The notes under the pieces were generated by a model. It was not told the DNA's origin and ran no database searches. It saw only the letters and a list, made by a program, of their open reading frames with translations. 64,000 bases of DNA, taken from NCBI RefSeq assembly GCF_020184175.1, contig NC_065531.1, forward strand, positions 53,403,213-53,467,212. Direction: 5' to 3'. The translations under genes were made by a program, and so were the position numbers. The DNA comes from Aphis gossypii (Eukaryota > Arthropoda > Insecta > Hemiptera > Aphididae). Shown piece by piece: positions 12,701 through 27,038 of the stretch. Positions within the stretch are counted from its first letter, which is position 1, and every line of letters begins with the position of its first letter.

Positions 12701-15700
12701 TTAATATGCAATAGAGCTATTATTAATGACTTACCTATTGATTGTTTAACTTAAAATACTTTATTTACCACTAAAAAAAGTATATAGAAATTAATTACTC
12801 TTTATTTTTTTAAAAAATTTAAGCTAGTAGCAATGTATTATTTACATTTAAGTTCAATCTTAGTATTATAGTACAAAAAAACTAACTAATATTAATATTG
12901 ATCAAATATTTTGATTTGATATCGACGACTGTTATGATAAGTCTATACTACTTAAATATAGCAATACAATAATTTTAAACCCTTGGGCAATCGAGTTGAA
13001 TAGATGAGAAGATAAAGGAACTTATATATATATACCCAAGAGGATTTATATTTTCAGTTTATTTAAAGTATTTTCAAAGTTTATTAGGCACATTGTTTGA
13101 ATATCTTCGTGAGAGACAATATTATTGCCCGTTGAATTCATAATGAATCGAAGAAGTGAATTCGCCAGGGAAACAAAACATTTAATTGCATAAAATTAAT
13201 TTGAATAATGCATTTTTTGTAACGTAATGCACGTTATTAATCAATTAAAAAAACTTAATTTAATAAATTAATTTTAGCTCGATGATTTTTAATGCATGTG
13301 CAATTTACAGGCCAACAAATTTAAATTTTGATAATTATTTGGTTTTAATAATAAATTATGTGTTATTTATTAATACCGTGAAATGGTAAAATTATAAACA
13401 ATTCAATTATTAATAAAAATAATTGATAAAATGTGGGTAAGTAGGTAACCGCTATAGCTATTTAATAATTGTACACAATTATTATTGTAATGACTATTAC
13501 CTAAAATTATTATAGTTGTCCAGCGTATCACTGTAATGAAAGAGTTAAATTTGAATTTAATAATGAATCATTGCTAGTGAAATGGTCTGTCCAAAATTGG
13601 TTTTGCGTATAAATTCCTGTTTTTCTTTAAATGTTTCAGTTGTTTTCCCTAATTATTTCGAAAAATATTGGGATATTTTGATTTTAAAAAATACTAACAA
13701 GATCCATTTTGCTACTAAAATCCTCACTGAAAGTTGAAAATCATATAAATTTTTATAAAAAAAAAAAAAATCGAAACCTACAATACAGCAAAATGGCTTC
13801 CTTGTTTTTACAAATCATTTATTTTTTGGTATTTAATATTTATTACCATACTGAATACAATACACATTTATGAAAATACGAAAATTAAAACGCAAAAATT
13901 AATTGTACATAGTTTATGGTTAACTTTTGTTTAGTATTATACAATTATTTCGTTGTGGACATTTAAACTTTTGTCTGATGATATTTATAAGTGAACAATT
14001 ATGAAACATTAATACTATATAAATGCACATTACACGAATATTATATATTTTAATTTTGTAGTGATTTGAAATTAAATTGTAACTTAAAACTTATTTCTTT
14101 GTTATGACTTATGAGTAAAATACAATGTGAATCATTGAATGAAAAAGTTATATTAACCGTACGGAATACGAGTATAACCATTGCCCGAGCTTCGTATATT
14201 TTACTATGGAATTATTAACATAATATGTTAATACTAGTTTTAAATTCTGTTTTTAGACACATTTATACTTTGGATGGAAAAATATCATTCAATAATTTTA
14301 ATTAGATATGATTAATAATTTTATTAAAATTCATTTTAATATTTTATAGATATTTTTTTTGTAGAACGAGTAAAAATATACGTATTGCTTTTAAGCAATT
14401 CAAATAATATTAGGTACTATAGACAAATTATAAACAATAGTATATGCTTATAATTTTAATTTATAAAAATCTAAACCATTATATTTTTATCAAATTTAGA
14501 GACGATAATTTTGGGCTACAATTTCCTTTTATCAATATTATGGTTAGGTAACCATTAATATTTTTAAGCACTGTGTTGTGATATTCATTCATTCAGCACA
14601 GTCTTTATGACTTTATGCTTATTGAGTGGCAGGAATTGGTAATCTATATATGGACCTGAACTTTATATATATAACTACAGTTAGTGGATGCACAAAGTTT
14701 ATGTTTATTAAAGTTTAATCGTTCTAGTTACTTTGATTTAAGAATTTTATCGAATTTGCATTGACCTGATTTTTGTAAAAAATAAGAAAATAGTTGATTA
14801 TATCAAATTATATTTTGTAATTAAAAAAAAATATAGATTATCGGAAACTATTAATGAATTAGAGGTTTTGCTATAAATTAAAAATAACTTAATTATTTTA
14901 TATATATTTTTGCAAATTAATAAAAAATTATATTTTGGTTGTTATTAATAACTAGAATATACTATTTTTCAGATTTATATTGAATTTATAAAATATGCAG
15001 TTATTGTATTTCATTACTATTTAGTATTTGTTATCATTAAAATAAAGTAACATACTTTGTTTATGAAATAAACTTTGACGTTTGATAACAAAATGAATAA
15101 AATATGGGACCATTTCATTTAAATATGTGTCATGTTTGAATGTTTAACGCGTGATTGCTGTAGAAAATTAAAAAGATAAGTGTGCATTTCATACATAATA
15201 TAGACTATAGAGCATAATATCATGTAGGTAGGTATGTATAATAATTGTATACAAATTCATCGATTTACTAGAATTGTATATATTTTTTTAAAACGTTAAG
15301 TTTATGGTGACTTATAATATATGATAAATAAAATGTATTGTACGCGTTGTTACGTATAAATAATAATAATGACTTTTCATATATTTTCACCAGAAACACT
15401 CAACACGTCGTGTAATTATATGTTCTTTTTAGGTATGATTTAATATACAGTAGAGTAATAATTGACAGCTCTGTGCATTTAAGTCATTCATACATTGAAA
15501 CTTTATGATTTCTTTTTACTGTAAAGGTTAATGGAAATATAAAAACTTTTAGAAGCTGATCATTTTGTTTTTTATTTTTATAAGCAAATATGAAAAAAGT
15601 TGAACACATTAAAAATTTGAACGAGAAACCCTCAAAACTTTGTGAACTCGCAAAACTGTATTACACATTGTCGATTTTGTATACCTTTTAAAAGTATGCA

Positions 15701-15724
15701 CCACAAGATTGTTTGTTGTATATA

Positions 15725-15748
15725 ATATATATATATATATATATATAT
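15725..15748. repeat. (AT)n microsatellite
   Basis: An uninterrupted AT dinucleotide run of about 24 bases. Confidence 0.85.
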
Positions 15749-17210
15749 TATTGCTATTTTTATTATTATTGTCAATGAGTTTGTGTGGTTTGTTCGTTCG
15801 ACAAGAAAAACACTCCATCATCATATCATCATTATCAGAAATGAAGCTCATTTGGAGGGCGAATAGAAGACTTTTGGAGAACAAACTAATAACTAAAATC
15901 GATGTTCTATATATATAAATATGTAGGTACAGTAGGTACACGCTATATACGTATACGTATGTTTAATAATACTTTATGTGCAGCATCACCTTTCTAATAT
16001 CTATGTTATAAAAGTACTTAGGTAAACATAGTTTTAAAAGTGACATTTATTATGGTCCGATGGCACTATCCACCGTTGTTTGTTGGAAATAATTTGAATA
16101 AATTGTTATAAACTGTAGTTACATAATTATATTAGTATATTTTACTGTTTCTAGTTTGGAATTATTGTGTTAAAAGTATTTTTCAAAGAACTAAGAAGTA
16201 AGAAGTTTAAAATATGAAAACAAATTTCACTTTATTTATCAATAAACATAATTTTAATTCGAGACAGTTTTAAACAGCATATTATGAGATCGTTTTTAAC
16301 AATTTGTATATTTATACTTTATAGAGTGACTAATATAGCATAACTTTTAATTGGGGGTAACAATGAAAAACAAAAATATAATTTCTTTATTATATAAATA
16401 TTATATAATGTTTTATTAAAAGTCTGTACGTTAGTAATTTTGAAAATTTAACTGATACTTATTTTTTTATTATTGTTAGAATTGTTGTATTTGTATGTTT
16501 GTTACCATTAAATGTTTAACAAATACCGATTACAAATTATTTTTTAGTTATGTTTATAACTATATGGATGTACAAAAGTCTTAAGAACTTTAAATTTTGT
16601 ATATTAGAAAATGGACCAATTTTTGCTTTTAATTATTAATATAATATACTACCTAATTATTAATGTGACAATATAAAGCAGGTAAACTGAAGCTGAAGTT
16701 TAAATTTAATTTACTAGTACAAAAACGTTGTGTTTGAATATATATTTTAAGCAAATATTATTCAATGTTTAGAAACGAATATTAAAAGTGTAAAACAAAT
16801 TTCGACTCTGTTATAAAATTATAGTTTTAAAACCTAGACAGTAGACATATATATATTTATATATATACATATTAACTATTAACTAAGTAACATTTTATAA
16901 AGTTGTATTAAAATAGGTATCTTATTTACACGAATATTAAATCAATCAATCATATTTATCTTATACACTGTGGCAATTAAAAATAATTAGTTTATTCATG
17001 TGTATAAATGTTTACAGTATTTTATTATAATTAATTAATTTTATTTTTATTTTTGTGATTAATTTTCATTCATTAAAATATTTGTAATTTAGAAATTAAT
17101 ATACTTAGATATTAGTGTACGATATCAAAAGTATAAAGAGTGTTCATGAATGCTATCAATTTATACTTAAAGTTATATCTATCAAAGAGAGATTGACATC
17201 GAAAATAAAA

Positions 17211-17264
17211 AACACAAACACAAACACACACAAACACACACATATATATATATATATATATATG
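17211..17264. repeat. Compound (CA)n-(TA)n microsatellite
   Basis: A degenerate ACAAAC/CACA run passes directly into an uninterrupted TA run. Confidence 0.8.
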
Positions 17265-20200
17265 TAATAAGTGTGTAACCAATATACACTTATTTATCCT
17301 TCTGTGCTATAATTCAAAAGAGTAACAATTTTTCAGAAATTTTCAAATTCAGTATCTTAAATTATATAAATATTTAAAATTAAATGGGTTGGTATTAAAC
17401 TGTAATTGTTCTAAACTAAATATTTATATTACACTTTACAGTCTCATTTGAAGTATTGACATTAGTCGTTGGTACTTCTTTCTTTATTTCATTCAGTTTT
17501 TGTTTGTTAAACAGCAAATTTACTTAAAAGTTTTAACTTGATAGATTGTAAATTGTACCTGTATTCATACCATATTTTTAATTATAATAATAAAAAAGAA
17601 TTCTAATGAATCTTAAGTAATATTCTGGAATGACTCTAGTAATAAGTATAGTTAAAACTTAAAAGCTATTAATCTATCTATTAATTGAATTTAAAATAAT
17701 TCCTTACTCACGATATTGAATGAAGAAATTAATTAAGAGGTATAATAATTGAAATATTTTTGTCTCATTAGAAAAAAATTAATTACATTTTTGATATCAA
17801 TTATTCGGCACCATTTCTTATAGGCATATAATAATATGTATTTTTCTGTTGTTAATTAGTTTACTTTGTCACCCGATTAAGTTCATTAACGTTAATATTA
17901 ATTTATTATATGTATTACATAGTGTCCATTTAGGTAAAGGAAACTTTATCTTGCTGTAGTGTATGTACAATATATACAGCTTTTAAGCGTTGAAAGTTAT
18001 ACACAGATTTTTATTCATGTCGTCTTTGGTAAATCTTTCTCGAATTATAAAATTAAAATTATTAATTACCTATATACTTAAATATTTAAGTCATATTAAA
18101 AAAATTATGTTGCCAAAACTAAATTTTGATTTTAAATATATTTCTGATTTTTATTAATATGCATAAAACATGTTTTGAAAAAAATAGAAAAGTTACAAGT
18201 TCTAAATTATTCAAGTTTTTAATATTGATGATGTGATTTTTATTGTCTTGTTTACAATTTATATTAATAACAACAACGTAAAACTTAAGGATCTCAGAAA
18301 TATATAATTTTATTGGCCCTGAAGTTTATAATTTTCATGACTCATTACAATATATTCTAAGGAAAATTTATCAAATTATCAAAACTAGTAATTTCTCAGA
18401 TAGAAAGTAGAATAAGTAAATTAGCCTAATGAAAATGTCTTCTTCTAACAGTTTGTTTTATGAAGATTTATTGATGTTTGAGTGAATTGCTTGTGTAAAG
18501 TATAAAATATGTCAGAAGGTTGAATTTTGGTTTAAAAATAAGGAATGTTTTTTAATTTATGACTGCTACTGAGTAATTATTCGAACGCAGTTTTAGTGAT
18601 TATGTATAAGGCTAATGAGTAATTACTGATAAAATAGCTAACTCAAGGTTATTAATAAGATTCACTGTTGACTGTGTATAATTGTCAAGCTTTATTTATT
18701 GTTATAAAATTAATAATTATTCATAACATTGTAATATATAGATCAACATTTTAGAAAATAATAATTTATGAAACAACTGAATAATATAGTAAAGTGTGAA
18801 ATAATAAAATAATATCAATAATATCATTGTAGGAGCTCAATTATAAAATAATTATCATACTTATGTAGATTATTGTAGAGAAAGTTCGACGTATATTCTA
18901 TCCAGTCAGTAGTTTGCAATATTAATCACTATTTAATATTTATTTAGATATTATGTTCTATCAAGAAAATTATTTTTTGATTATTTTAATATTTCTTTTT
19001 TGACTTATTATTAATAAGCATCTAAAATAGATTATAGTATTTTGAAAGAATTTAAATGTGCGACTATAGAATTATTGTTTTTTTCCCAGGAGCATTTCAA
19101 ACGGTGGTCGGACAACTTACAATATACAAAGAATTATTGTATATCAGATGTAATATATATATTATAAGAGTATATATTATTACTAGGTCATCCCTAAAAA
19201 GGTCTTATGTAAAGAATGTTTTCTTGACTGTTTATGTATGCATGAGCACATGATACACGGGTCTCCCTCAATAAAACTGCAAATATATATTCTTTCCTTC
19301 TTTGCTGCTCATTTTTATTTAGGTTGTCCATAATTTTTTTTTTTTTTTTTAACTGTCTTAGAAATCAAATATTTTATGTTAATATCTAAAAAATAATAAT
19401 TTTACTAATAACACTAATTTTTATATGAATTTAATTTTTTTGTTGGACATAAGTTCAAATTGCGTTTTTACGTTATTTGTGCTTAATATATGTGTCAATA
19501 TAGTTTTTATTTGTCTAATAATTTATTCTTATTATAACTTATGACCATGATTTATTGATTACACTTTATTAGTCATTAAGGCTTATACGTGATTAAATTA
19601 TATTATTTTGGTTGGAAATAAGGGTTAGTCGAATATAATATAGATATCGTTTTAAAGCGAAATTTAATAATGAAACTTACGAATACTGGTTAAGTCAGGT
19701 GGTTAAGTATTGTGTTGGTTATGATATTTATTTTCCATTTAATAATTGCGATAATTTGACAATATTCACAGGTCAATGAACAATATTTATATTATGCATT
19801 ATATATTGTTCAGTAGAGAGTAAATGTTATTTTTTAATACTTACATTTTTGAACACAGTTTTTGGTAGATTTATATTGTGCTAAATGACCCATTAATAAA
19901 TTATCAAATAGAACATTATAATAATATTTATTTTATCTAAAATCATTTGAAATTTAAATAACTTAAAGCTCTCCGACTATCTTATTAATAGTTATAATCA
20001 TTAGTCACACATAAATAAACATAAATAGTATATAATATATATTAAAATAAATACATTATACTATATTGTTTTATTTAGTATCTTTAATAAAATACATTTT
20101 TGCATGAGAAGACTATATTACACGCATCATGTTGTATGGTACGCAAGTTGTAAGTACCATGTTTTCTTTAAATCACGCAAAATGAAGAAAAAAGTTTTGA

Positions 20201-20604
20201 ACGTTAATGAACAATAATAATAAAAAAAAAAACAATAAAACTGTATAAGAAGTCCAATGAAATATAATCAAACATTGTTATACATTTTTCAATTTCAAAA
20301 TAAAATACAAGAATAGCATATTTTGCATATTATTATTAATTTAAAAATTCTTATGAATGTAGCATTATTCATTACGTTCGTTTCCAATATGGCACGTAAT
20401 GCAATTAAATTAAAAATCATTTTCATCAGTTGACACTATAACGTTTCTATTAATGTGTTGATGTGATATGATACATTATATCAACATTTTTGACGGGCTT
20501 AAATTCGTTTTTTTTACGTATGCAATTAATTTTGATTGATTTAGATTAAAAAATAATCAATAAAAAAGTACCACGATTCAGAGAATTTTAGTGCAATATT
20601 TGTT

Positions 20605-20996
20605 TTCTTTCTTGGCCCCACATACAACATAGATAAGACTCTTTCATCTAAAATTGTTTTTTTATGATTTTTGAGTAATCTCAGAGTTAAATTATATATT
20701 ACAAAAATTATAAAGGATAATATTTTTGAGAGTTTGACATATCGGTTTTGTATTTTATTGTTATTTAATTTTGTAGTCGACTTTAAAATAAAAATAAAAA
20801 TTTTGTAAATTTACTAAATGATGTTTAAATTGTTTTAAGACATATTTAGATAAATCGACATGTCATATCCTCAAAAATATTATTTTTCATCGTTTTTGTA
20901 ATGGGTGATTTTATTCTAAGACCACTCAAAATCATAAAAAAAAATGGTTCTGCGTAAATGTGTTTCGTCTATGTTGCGCACGGGCCAGAGAAAGAA
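20605..20996. mobile_element. Long-armed fold-back element (MITE)
   Basis: The left arm starts TTCTTTCTTGGCCCCACA. The right arm read in reverse complement starts TTCTTTCTCTGGCCCGTG. Similarity continues inwards through poly-T/ATGATTTTTGAG, ATTACAAAAA and AATATTTTTGAG blocks, giving arms of roughly 160 bp around a short core near 20.77-20.82 kb. This is the structure of a non-autonomous fold-back DNA transposon. No transposase remnant is seen and the family is not identified. The arms are diverged, so the copy is old. Confidence 0.65.
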
Positions 20997-23040
20997 TCTA
21001 AACAGTACGCAGACTTAAATACTATAATAATATTTTAATATTTATTAGATTGAAATCTACGTTTTATTTAATAACTAAATAGTTGTTATCGGATTGAGAA
21101 AATAATACATAATTAATAAGTCCACTGAATATTATGATCAATAACGTTTGTTAAAATAAGTACGTAGGTATTTAGAAATTCGTAGAAAAAATACAATTCT
21201 TTTGTAAATACCGTTTTCTGAGTTCTTGACTAATTTTTGTGGTAAAATAAATATGAAAAAAACAATATATTGTTATTTATGGTAAATTGCGTCTGATGTG
21301 CGATGAACAATGAACGAGTAAAAAGTAAATAAAAGGTTCAAGTTGCATAAATAATTGGAAACGGTTGAAATCTCTGGAGAACAGTTTAGGTGTATATTGG
21401 ATCACATTTGGTTGGAATCTGTTCTGAAAATTTCAACGTTTTGAATTATTCTTCATTAGATTAAACATTTATATTGAGTATTGAAAATAATTATAATGTA
21501 CCTATATAACACACAATCATCTTTAATTGAGTATGGCATTTATATAAAATAATATGTGTATATTTATAGATATTTTAATACATTATAATAATGAACAATT
21601 GGAGTGATAAATGTATTATTTTATTTTTTAAACCCATTCAGTGCACTTGTATACACAATTGAATGTGTTACTATTGTAAAAAATATTGCAATAATTCATT
21701 TGAAATTATATGTGTATCAATTACCTATGTTTTTTACGGATAAAATATGAGACATGCATACGTTCTTAAAAATGTATAAACTAAAATTTTTAAATTTTTA
21801 AAATTATGCTGAAAATTAAAATATGTTTGTTGTATTTATTCCTTTGTGAATACATTTATTTATTTTTACGTCAATTATGTGTAAAATATATGCCATTTAT
21901 TTATTTTGAGATAGGTCTTAAGATTTATAATTATATTAATTGATCGTACATTGACTTGTAACAGATATACAATCTTTTAAAAAACAAATTTTCAAAATAA
22001 TACATTAATTTCGTTCATTTAATTTAAAATGTAAAACAATTATCTATACAATTATAATAAAATAATATGATTGACTAAAAACTTTATTCCTTTAAATCAT
22101 TTTTAATTCCCCATAAAAATAATCAGAGATTGTCGTATTAATTATTTTGGTCGTAATTTGAGATCGAAAAAATCTTAGTGCAATGTTTTATAAATATTAC
22201 TGCCTATTATTTTGATTGAAGTGCGATTCAGTTTTTACGATTTTACTAATAGTCTCATGCTAAATTTAATAGAAAATGATAGTAATTTTATTTTTAAACG
22301 AAGTAATATCGTATCTTGCATTCCATTATAGTATAATCCAAGTTCCTTTGTATGACTTTATAATACAATAGAATCTTCGTTAACATGATGCATATAGGTA
22401 GGTTCCAGCTAAACGTTTTAATATCTCGATTTTTGATAATTTATGAACAAAATTGTATTATGTTATTGTATAAAATATAATAGTTTTTTAGTTTACTTGA
22501 AATTCCAGAAAAATCAGAATTTAAATAAACATATTAGTTGATAGAAAAATGGTTTTGATAATGCTTTTTAAATAATCCTGTATAAGCTGTTGCGTCAGAA
22601 ATGACTGTTTTTTTTTAACGATAGAAATAATGTTTAATAATACATTCAATTACATAAATGTTTTGTGTTTTTTGTGCCTCTTATGACATGTCTAGTTGGG
22701 GTATATTATATTACTTTTTTGATCCAATGATAAATCATTTTGATAAATCTAAATTGAAATTCATTCTCGCAGTTTTTGAGTTATTAAACTTTGTGTACCT
22801 TAAATGATATTATGCTTCCTATTTTAACAAAAACAATCTCTATCTCAATTGGGAATTCTTATTATAACTGATATTATGAAAAGTTTAAGTATTAAAAAAA
22901 AAAAGAAAATAATACATAATATCATATCATAAGGACATAAGGAGCCTAAATAATTAAATTATGATTTCCAAGGATGTCACAACCTTTAGGTTGAAAATTG
23001 TATGTGATATAGTGGTATAATAATATATTATTGTCAGATA
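20997..23040. other. AT-rich non-coding stretch
   Basis: No gene seen. A short segment near 22370-22440 (AATAGAATCTTCGTTAACAT) loosely recalls the left end of the 7118-7625 element but lacks a partner arm. Confidence 0.5.
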
Positions 23041-23570
23041 ACGTTATTGTTTATCCCTCACGAGATGGCGGGTTGGAACTCAAAACTTTTCGTGAGTGCA
23101 CTGTGAATTGTATACCACCACGGCAGTTATAAATAAGGAATGGGGAATGAACGGGTTTAATCCATCACAGAGTACGAGTTCGACGTTAGATTTTCTCGTA
23201 ACAGGTGTGGTAGAAGCATGAATTTAATACACATATATATACATGTAATACTTACATGTACCATCGAAATCAAACACTTATGGCGGCCTGGGGCCAGGGC
23301 GGATGCTGCAGCCGTCAACGAAATTTGTGTCTATAGAAATTCAATTGTGGCGTGTCTGAAGGCACCAGGGTTATGTGCGTTCCTATGTGTATAGTGTATA
23401 CGTATTGATTGTCCACGGGCCAAATTTACCGTTGCGAGTTCGGTTCGAGTCGATTGAAAGTGTATAGACAAAAAGTAAAAATATTTCCGATCGAAATTTA
23501 AGTCCATGGAATTCGTTTACCAAGTAACGAACCAATAAGTTGATCGTTTGATCAACTGTAGTTGACAATT
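23041..23570. other. GC-elevated patch of unknown role
   Basis: Two GC-richer blocks (about 23045-23220 and 23280-23470) interrupt the AT-rich background. The second includes a run rich in GG and GCAGCC at about 23283-23315. A 61-codon minus-strand open frame (23383-23568) lies inside, with no recognised domain. It may be an exon or regulatory DNA; I cannot assign it. Confidence 0.25.
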
Positions 23571-23713
23571 TATTTTTTAATTGTAAACTGCTTATTAATC
23601 GTGTTTAGTGTTTACCGTAGGCCAAAAGACAATAACCATTTATGCATGCTCACAGTATAATAAAAAATATGTTATTCATTGTATTATTATGTTTAATAAT
23701 ATATTATATTTTT

Positions 23714-23892
23714 AGTTACTGTAGAAATTTACCGGAGTGTCGTCGGTGGGCGGCTTCTCCACTCAAGTCCCTCTGTTCATTTATTTATATTTCTGTTCTC
23801 TATTATGCTTATTATACTAATTACTGTATAGATCGTATAATTCAAATAAAAAAAAAAAAAAATAATAAAAAAAAAAAGTTACTGTAGAAATT
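23714..23892 (+). mobile_element. Poly-A-tailed retroposed fragment with 16-bp target-site duplication
   Basis: AGTTACTGTAGAAATT occurs exactly at 23714-23729 and 23877-23892. Between the copies is a ~147 bp insert that starts in GC-richer DNA and ends in a long A-rich tail (about 23847-23876). Perfect direct repeats plus a 3' A tail are the signature of LINE-mediated target-primed insertion on the + strand. The insert is too short to carry an ORF, so it is a 5'-truncated non-LTR retrotransposon, a SINE or a short retroposed transcript. The 81-codon open frame at 23642-23887 crosses its left boundary and is not a real gene. Confidence 0.75.
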
Positions 23893-26843
23893 AATTTGTT
23901 GAATTTTTACAATTTTTTTTAGTAAAATATTGATAATATTTTTTTTAAATAATTTTATTTATTAAGTATATATAACTCAACAAACTTTTCTGTTATGTAC
24001 AATACAATTGGGGCGTGTCATATGATTAACTAACTACTAAAATATATACTTACTAGTTACTGATAACTTTTGATCTTCACATTACTCTTTGGTTTTGAAG
24101 ACATTTTTTCGAAAATAAATATTAAAAATAATGTGATAACGCTATCATTTGGTGCCATGCAATTAAGACACAAAAATTAATAACGTGATTTTGAATCAAG
24201 TTTAATATTATGGTTATTCATATTTAGTAAAAAAAAAAGAAATGATAACAGCTGATAAAAATAATATTTAAATTTAATCTAAGCAGTCGTTTCTCTTTGG
24301 TCAACCAATTCTTTTTAGTAGTATAATTTACATTATATTTTTATAAAAATTTAAAACGTTTCCAAACTTGCAACGTATGAATAATATTATTGCAATATAT
24401 TTTTAAGCAAAGACTGTGTATAAAGAATTTAATTTAAAAATCTTAATATTTTGTTAAGATTCGTTTGAATCAGAATTTTTTGAGAATGGAATATCTTAAT
24501 ATTTTATGAGTTATGAGTATAGTATTAGAAGTCACAAAATTATATTTTTATAAAAACCTGAACTTTTATTTTATTTTAATCTAATCTAATTTTAATTATT
24601 TTGTATAATAAAATTGTTATGTTACGTTATTGATTATGTTATAATGTAATAAACTTTAACTTCAAAATGATGCATTTTATGTTAAATGAGTTTTTAAATT
24701 AAAGTTTATAAATCGTTAAGATATTTTACATCCCTATTAAAAAAATTCGTATAATTATAGACTCTTAAATAATTAAAATTCATAATATCCAATAGGAAAT
24801 ACATAACATGTAAAATTATAAAATTCTGTTCTCTATGAATATAATTATTATACGAATTAGTTATTATTATCATTACCTCTTTTTCACGATCGTTGTATAT
24901 ATTTTATAACATGCTTGGAAGTAATTTGAAGAGACACTGAGCGTGTAAGGTATATAGTGGACAAAGTAAATACAGAATGATGAAGAAAACCAAACAAAAA
25001 AAAAAAAATCGGTCATTATATATGCTCAAGCGATGTGTGCGTGCAAGGCGTCAAGCACGTACACAAACAAATATCCAGTGGGTAGACGTTACAAACACTA
25101 TAACTTAAGGAGGGTCGTTATTTGAAAAATAATAGTTTGTATTGCCACAGGATACTCCTAAGTAGTAAAAAAAATCTCAAGAATTCAAAATATGTTCTTT
25201 AAGAATATTTAAAAATTAAAAAAATCAGTTTTTGAATAACTATACATATTGGAGAAAGAAAAAAAGATGAGCACGTTTGTCTTGTATGTATATAACAATA
25301 CGTCGTTAAGAATATAGGCATTATTCGAAACAAAACAAATTATAAGATAGTAACTTTTGTTGTGCACTTATAAATAGGATTATAGCGTTTGCCTTTTGGC
25401 CATCCGAATAGATAAAAACACCTTGAAAACCCATTATTCTTTAATTCGTTACGAAACGATTTACTTTGTACATAATGTGTATAGTTTAAGATAGTCAGTA
25501 TTATATAAATTAAAAGTAACATAAAAATAAATGTTGATCTTAATGTACAATTGAGAAATTTAAATGAATTCATTCGCTATTTATTCTTTTGTAATTAGAC
25601 GTCATTTACAGTACCTACTCAAATTATGGCACAAGATTAATTATAAATCATATTTCATTTATATGTTTAAAATTAGAATTATGGAATGTTTAAATTTTTC
25701 AATATGAAAAAATCAATTAAACGTATAGAAAACAAATTTTTAAATATTCATGAATTGGATAAATATATTAATGCTGCATAATATACTACTTAGACTAAAA
25801 TAAACATAATATATCGTATAATTTTATTTTTGCATATTTTGTTATCAAATTTAATTTTCAACAGTATAGGTAGTAGGTACGTTAGGTTGGGTTAGGTTAG
25901 TAAATAGCTTTTTTAATTACTTGATATACTAATAGAATTTTTTAAATTAAATTTATTCATTTAGTTAATTTTTAAATTTAAATATATTTTGCATTAAGTG
26001 GAAAAAAATTAAACAATAATTTTGAAATATTGTACCTAGTGATTATGGAGTTTGAAAGCTGATTCTTATGTTAAAGACTCAGAAGTTGATTTTCATTGTA
26101 CACAAGTTAATATAAATTATTATTGTTATAATTTTATATCAAAGTGAATTTGGATTTTTTTAAGTTAAAATAAAAACTTAAACTCAATATTTTATTCGTT
26201 TATTAAGCAATGTATTTTCAGATTTATTGTTTTCGATGTTATATGTTTTCGTTGCCTAATATAAAGTTACCAACATTTGTACCACTTATACCTACCATTT
26301 ACAAAATAGTTTATCAAAGCACTCTGCAGAGACTGATTATACGAAGCTGGTTGAAATATTCAAGTGAGTGAATTCGTTGCATCTATGGACAAAGGACGTG
26401 AAACCCTGCCGTGTCTCGTCTTTTGCAAACAACAAATTGTTTTCAACGAACTACTGTTTTTGGTCCTACGTTGTATTCAAGCATCCAATTCAGCATGCAT
26501 GAAGTACATACCTATTATATTAATTTCTGGTATATTATTATTTTGTAAACATACGGCATCAAGCATATATATGCCTTACTTCTAATGGGCCACGCGTCGT
26601 TTCGCTTCAGTAACTATATAATGTGGCAAACTTCGAGATCTAGATTTGAGTGAATACATAAGGTCCGCTTGCTTTAATAGGTGACGAATTTATTAAATGA
26701 TAGTTGACAGACATTACAAATAGGTATGTAATTCACGCTTGTTTATAGGTATCTAAACAATATGATAGTGAAATTCAATCAATGATTGCATTGTAAATTC
26801 TGACATAAAAAAGTTGTTATAATGTACAGTGTGTGTATTGGCA
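23893..26843. other. AT-rich non-coding stretch
   Basis: No gene is recognised. Unassigned frames of 77 codons (25340-25573, -) and 73 codons (26364-26585, +) show no domain. The segment 26330-26480 is slightly GC-richer. Confidence 0.45.
25881..25900. repeat. Short interstitial telomere-like repeat
   Basis: Four consecutive TTAGG-type units, one degenerate (TTGGG), occur here. A second, two-unit patch lies at about 40085-40095. These match the insect telomere motif, but with so few units chance or a repeat origin is quite possible. Confidence 0.35.
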
Positions 26844-27038
26844 CAACGAAAATTTCAATGGAAGTTGAAAAGTTTGTAGGTAATATCATTAAAAAAAAAA
26901 AAAACTAAAAAAAAACATAAGGTAATATAATATATTTTATGTATTGATTTTACAATGATGTGTTTTTTTTTTTGTATGTCTACATGATAAGTAATTGAAA
27001 AAATGCTTTGATTTTCAACTTTGATGGAAATTTTGGTT
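26844..27038. repeat. Degenerate fold-back element
   Basis: CAACGAAAATTTCAATGGAA (from 26844) reappears in reverse complement as TTTTCAACTTTGATGGAA..TTTT near 27012-27038. The arms are ~27 bp with several mismatches, around an A- and T-run-rich core. It is probably an old MITE; no target duplication is visible. Confidence 0.4.

Larger units (their letters stand above)
12056..20604. other. Long AT-rich non-coding stretch
   Basis: No gene, tRNA or protein-derived repeat is recognised across this 8.5 kb. A hairpin pair CCATTTTGCT (about 13705) and AGCAAAATGG (about 13786) may mark one end of an old MITE at about 13.5-13.8 kb. The opposing open frames at 15609-15941 (-) and 15709-15918 (+) straddle a TA microsatellite and look like chance. 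A 65-codon frame at 19056-19253 (+) is unassigned. Confidence 0.5.

Noticed and set aside
15609..15941. 110-codon minus frame and opposing 69-codon plus frame
   Set aside because: Both run through an AT microsatellite that encodes alternating I and Y; low-complexity reading, not a gene.
23642..23887. 81-codon plus frame ending in poly-lysine
   Set aside because: It crosses the boundary of a retroposed insert and ends in its A tail.
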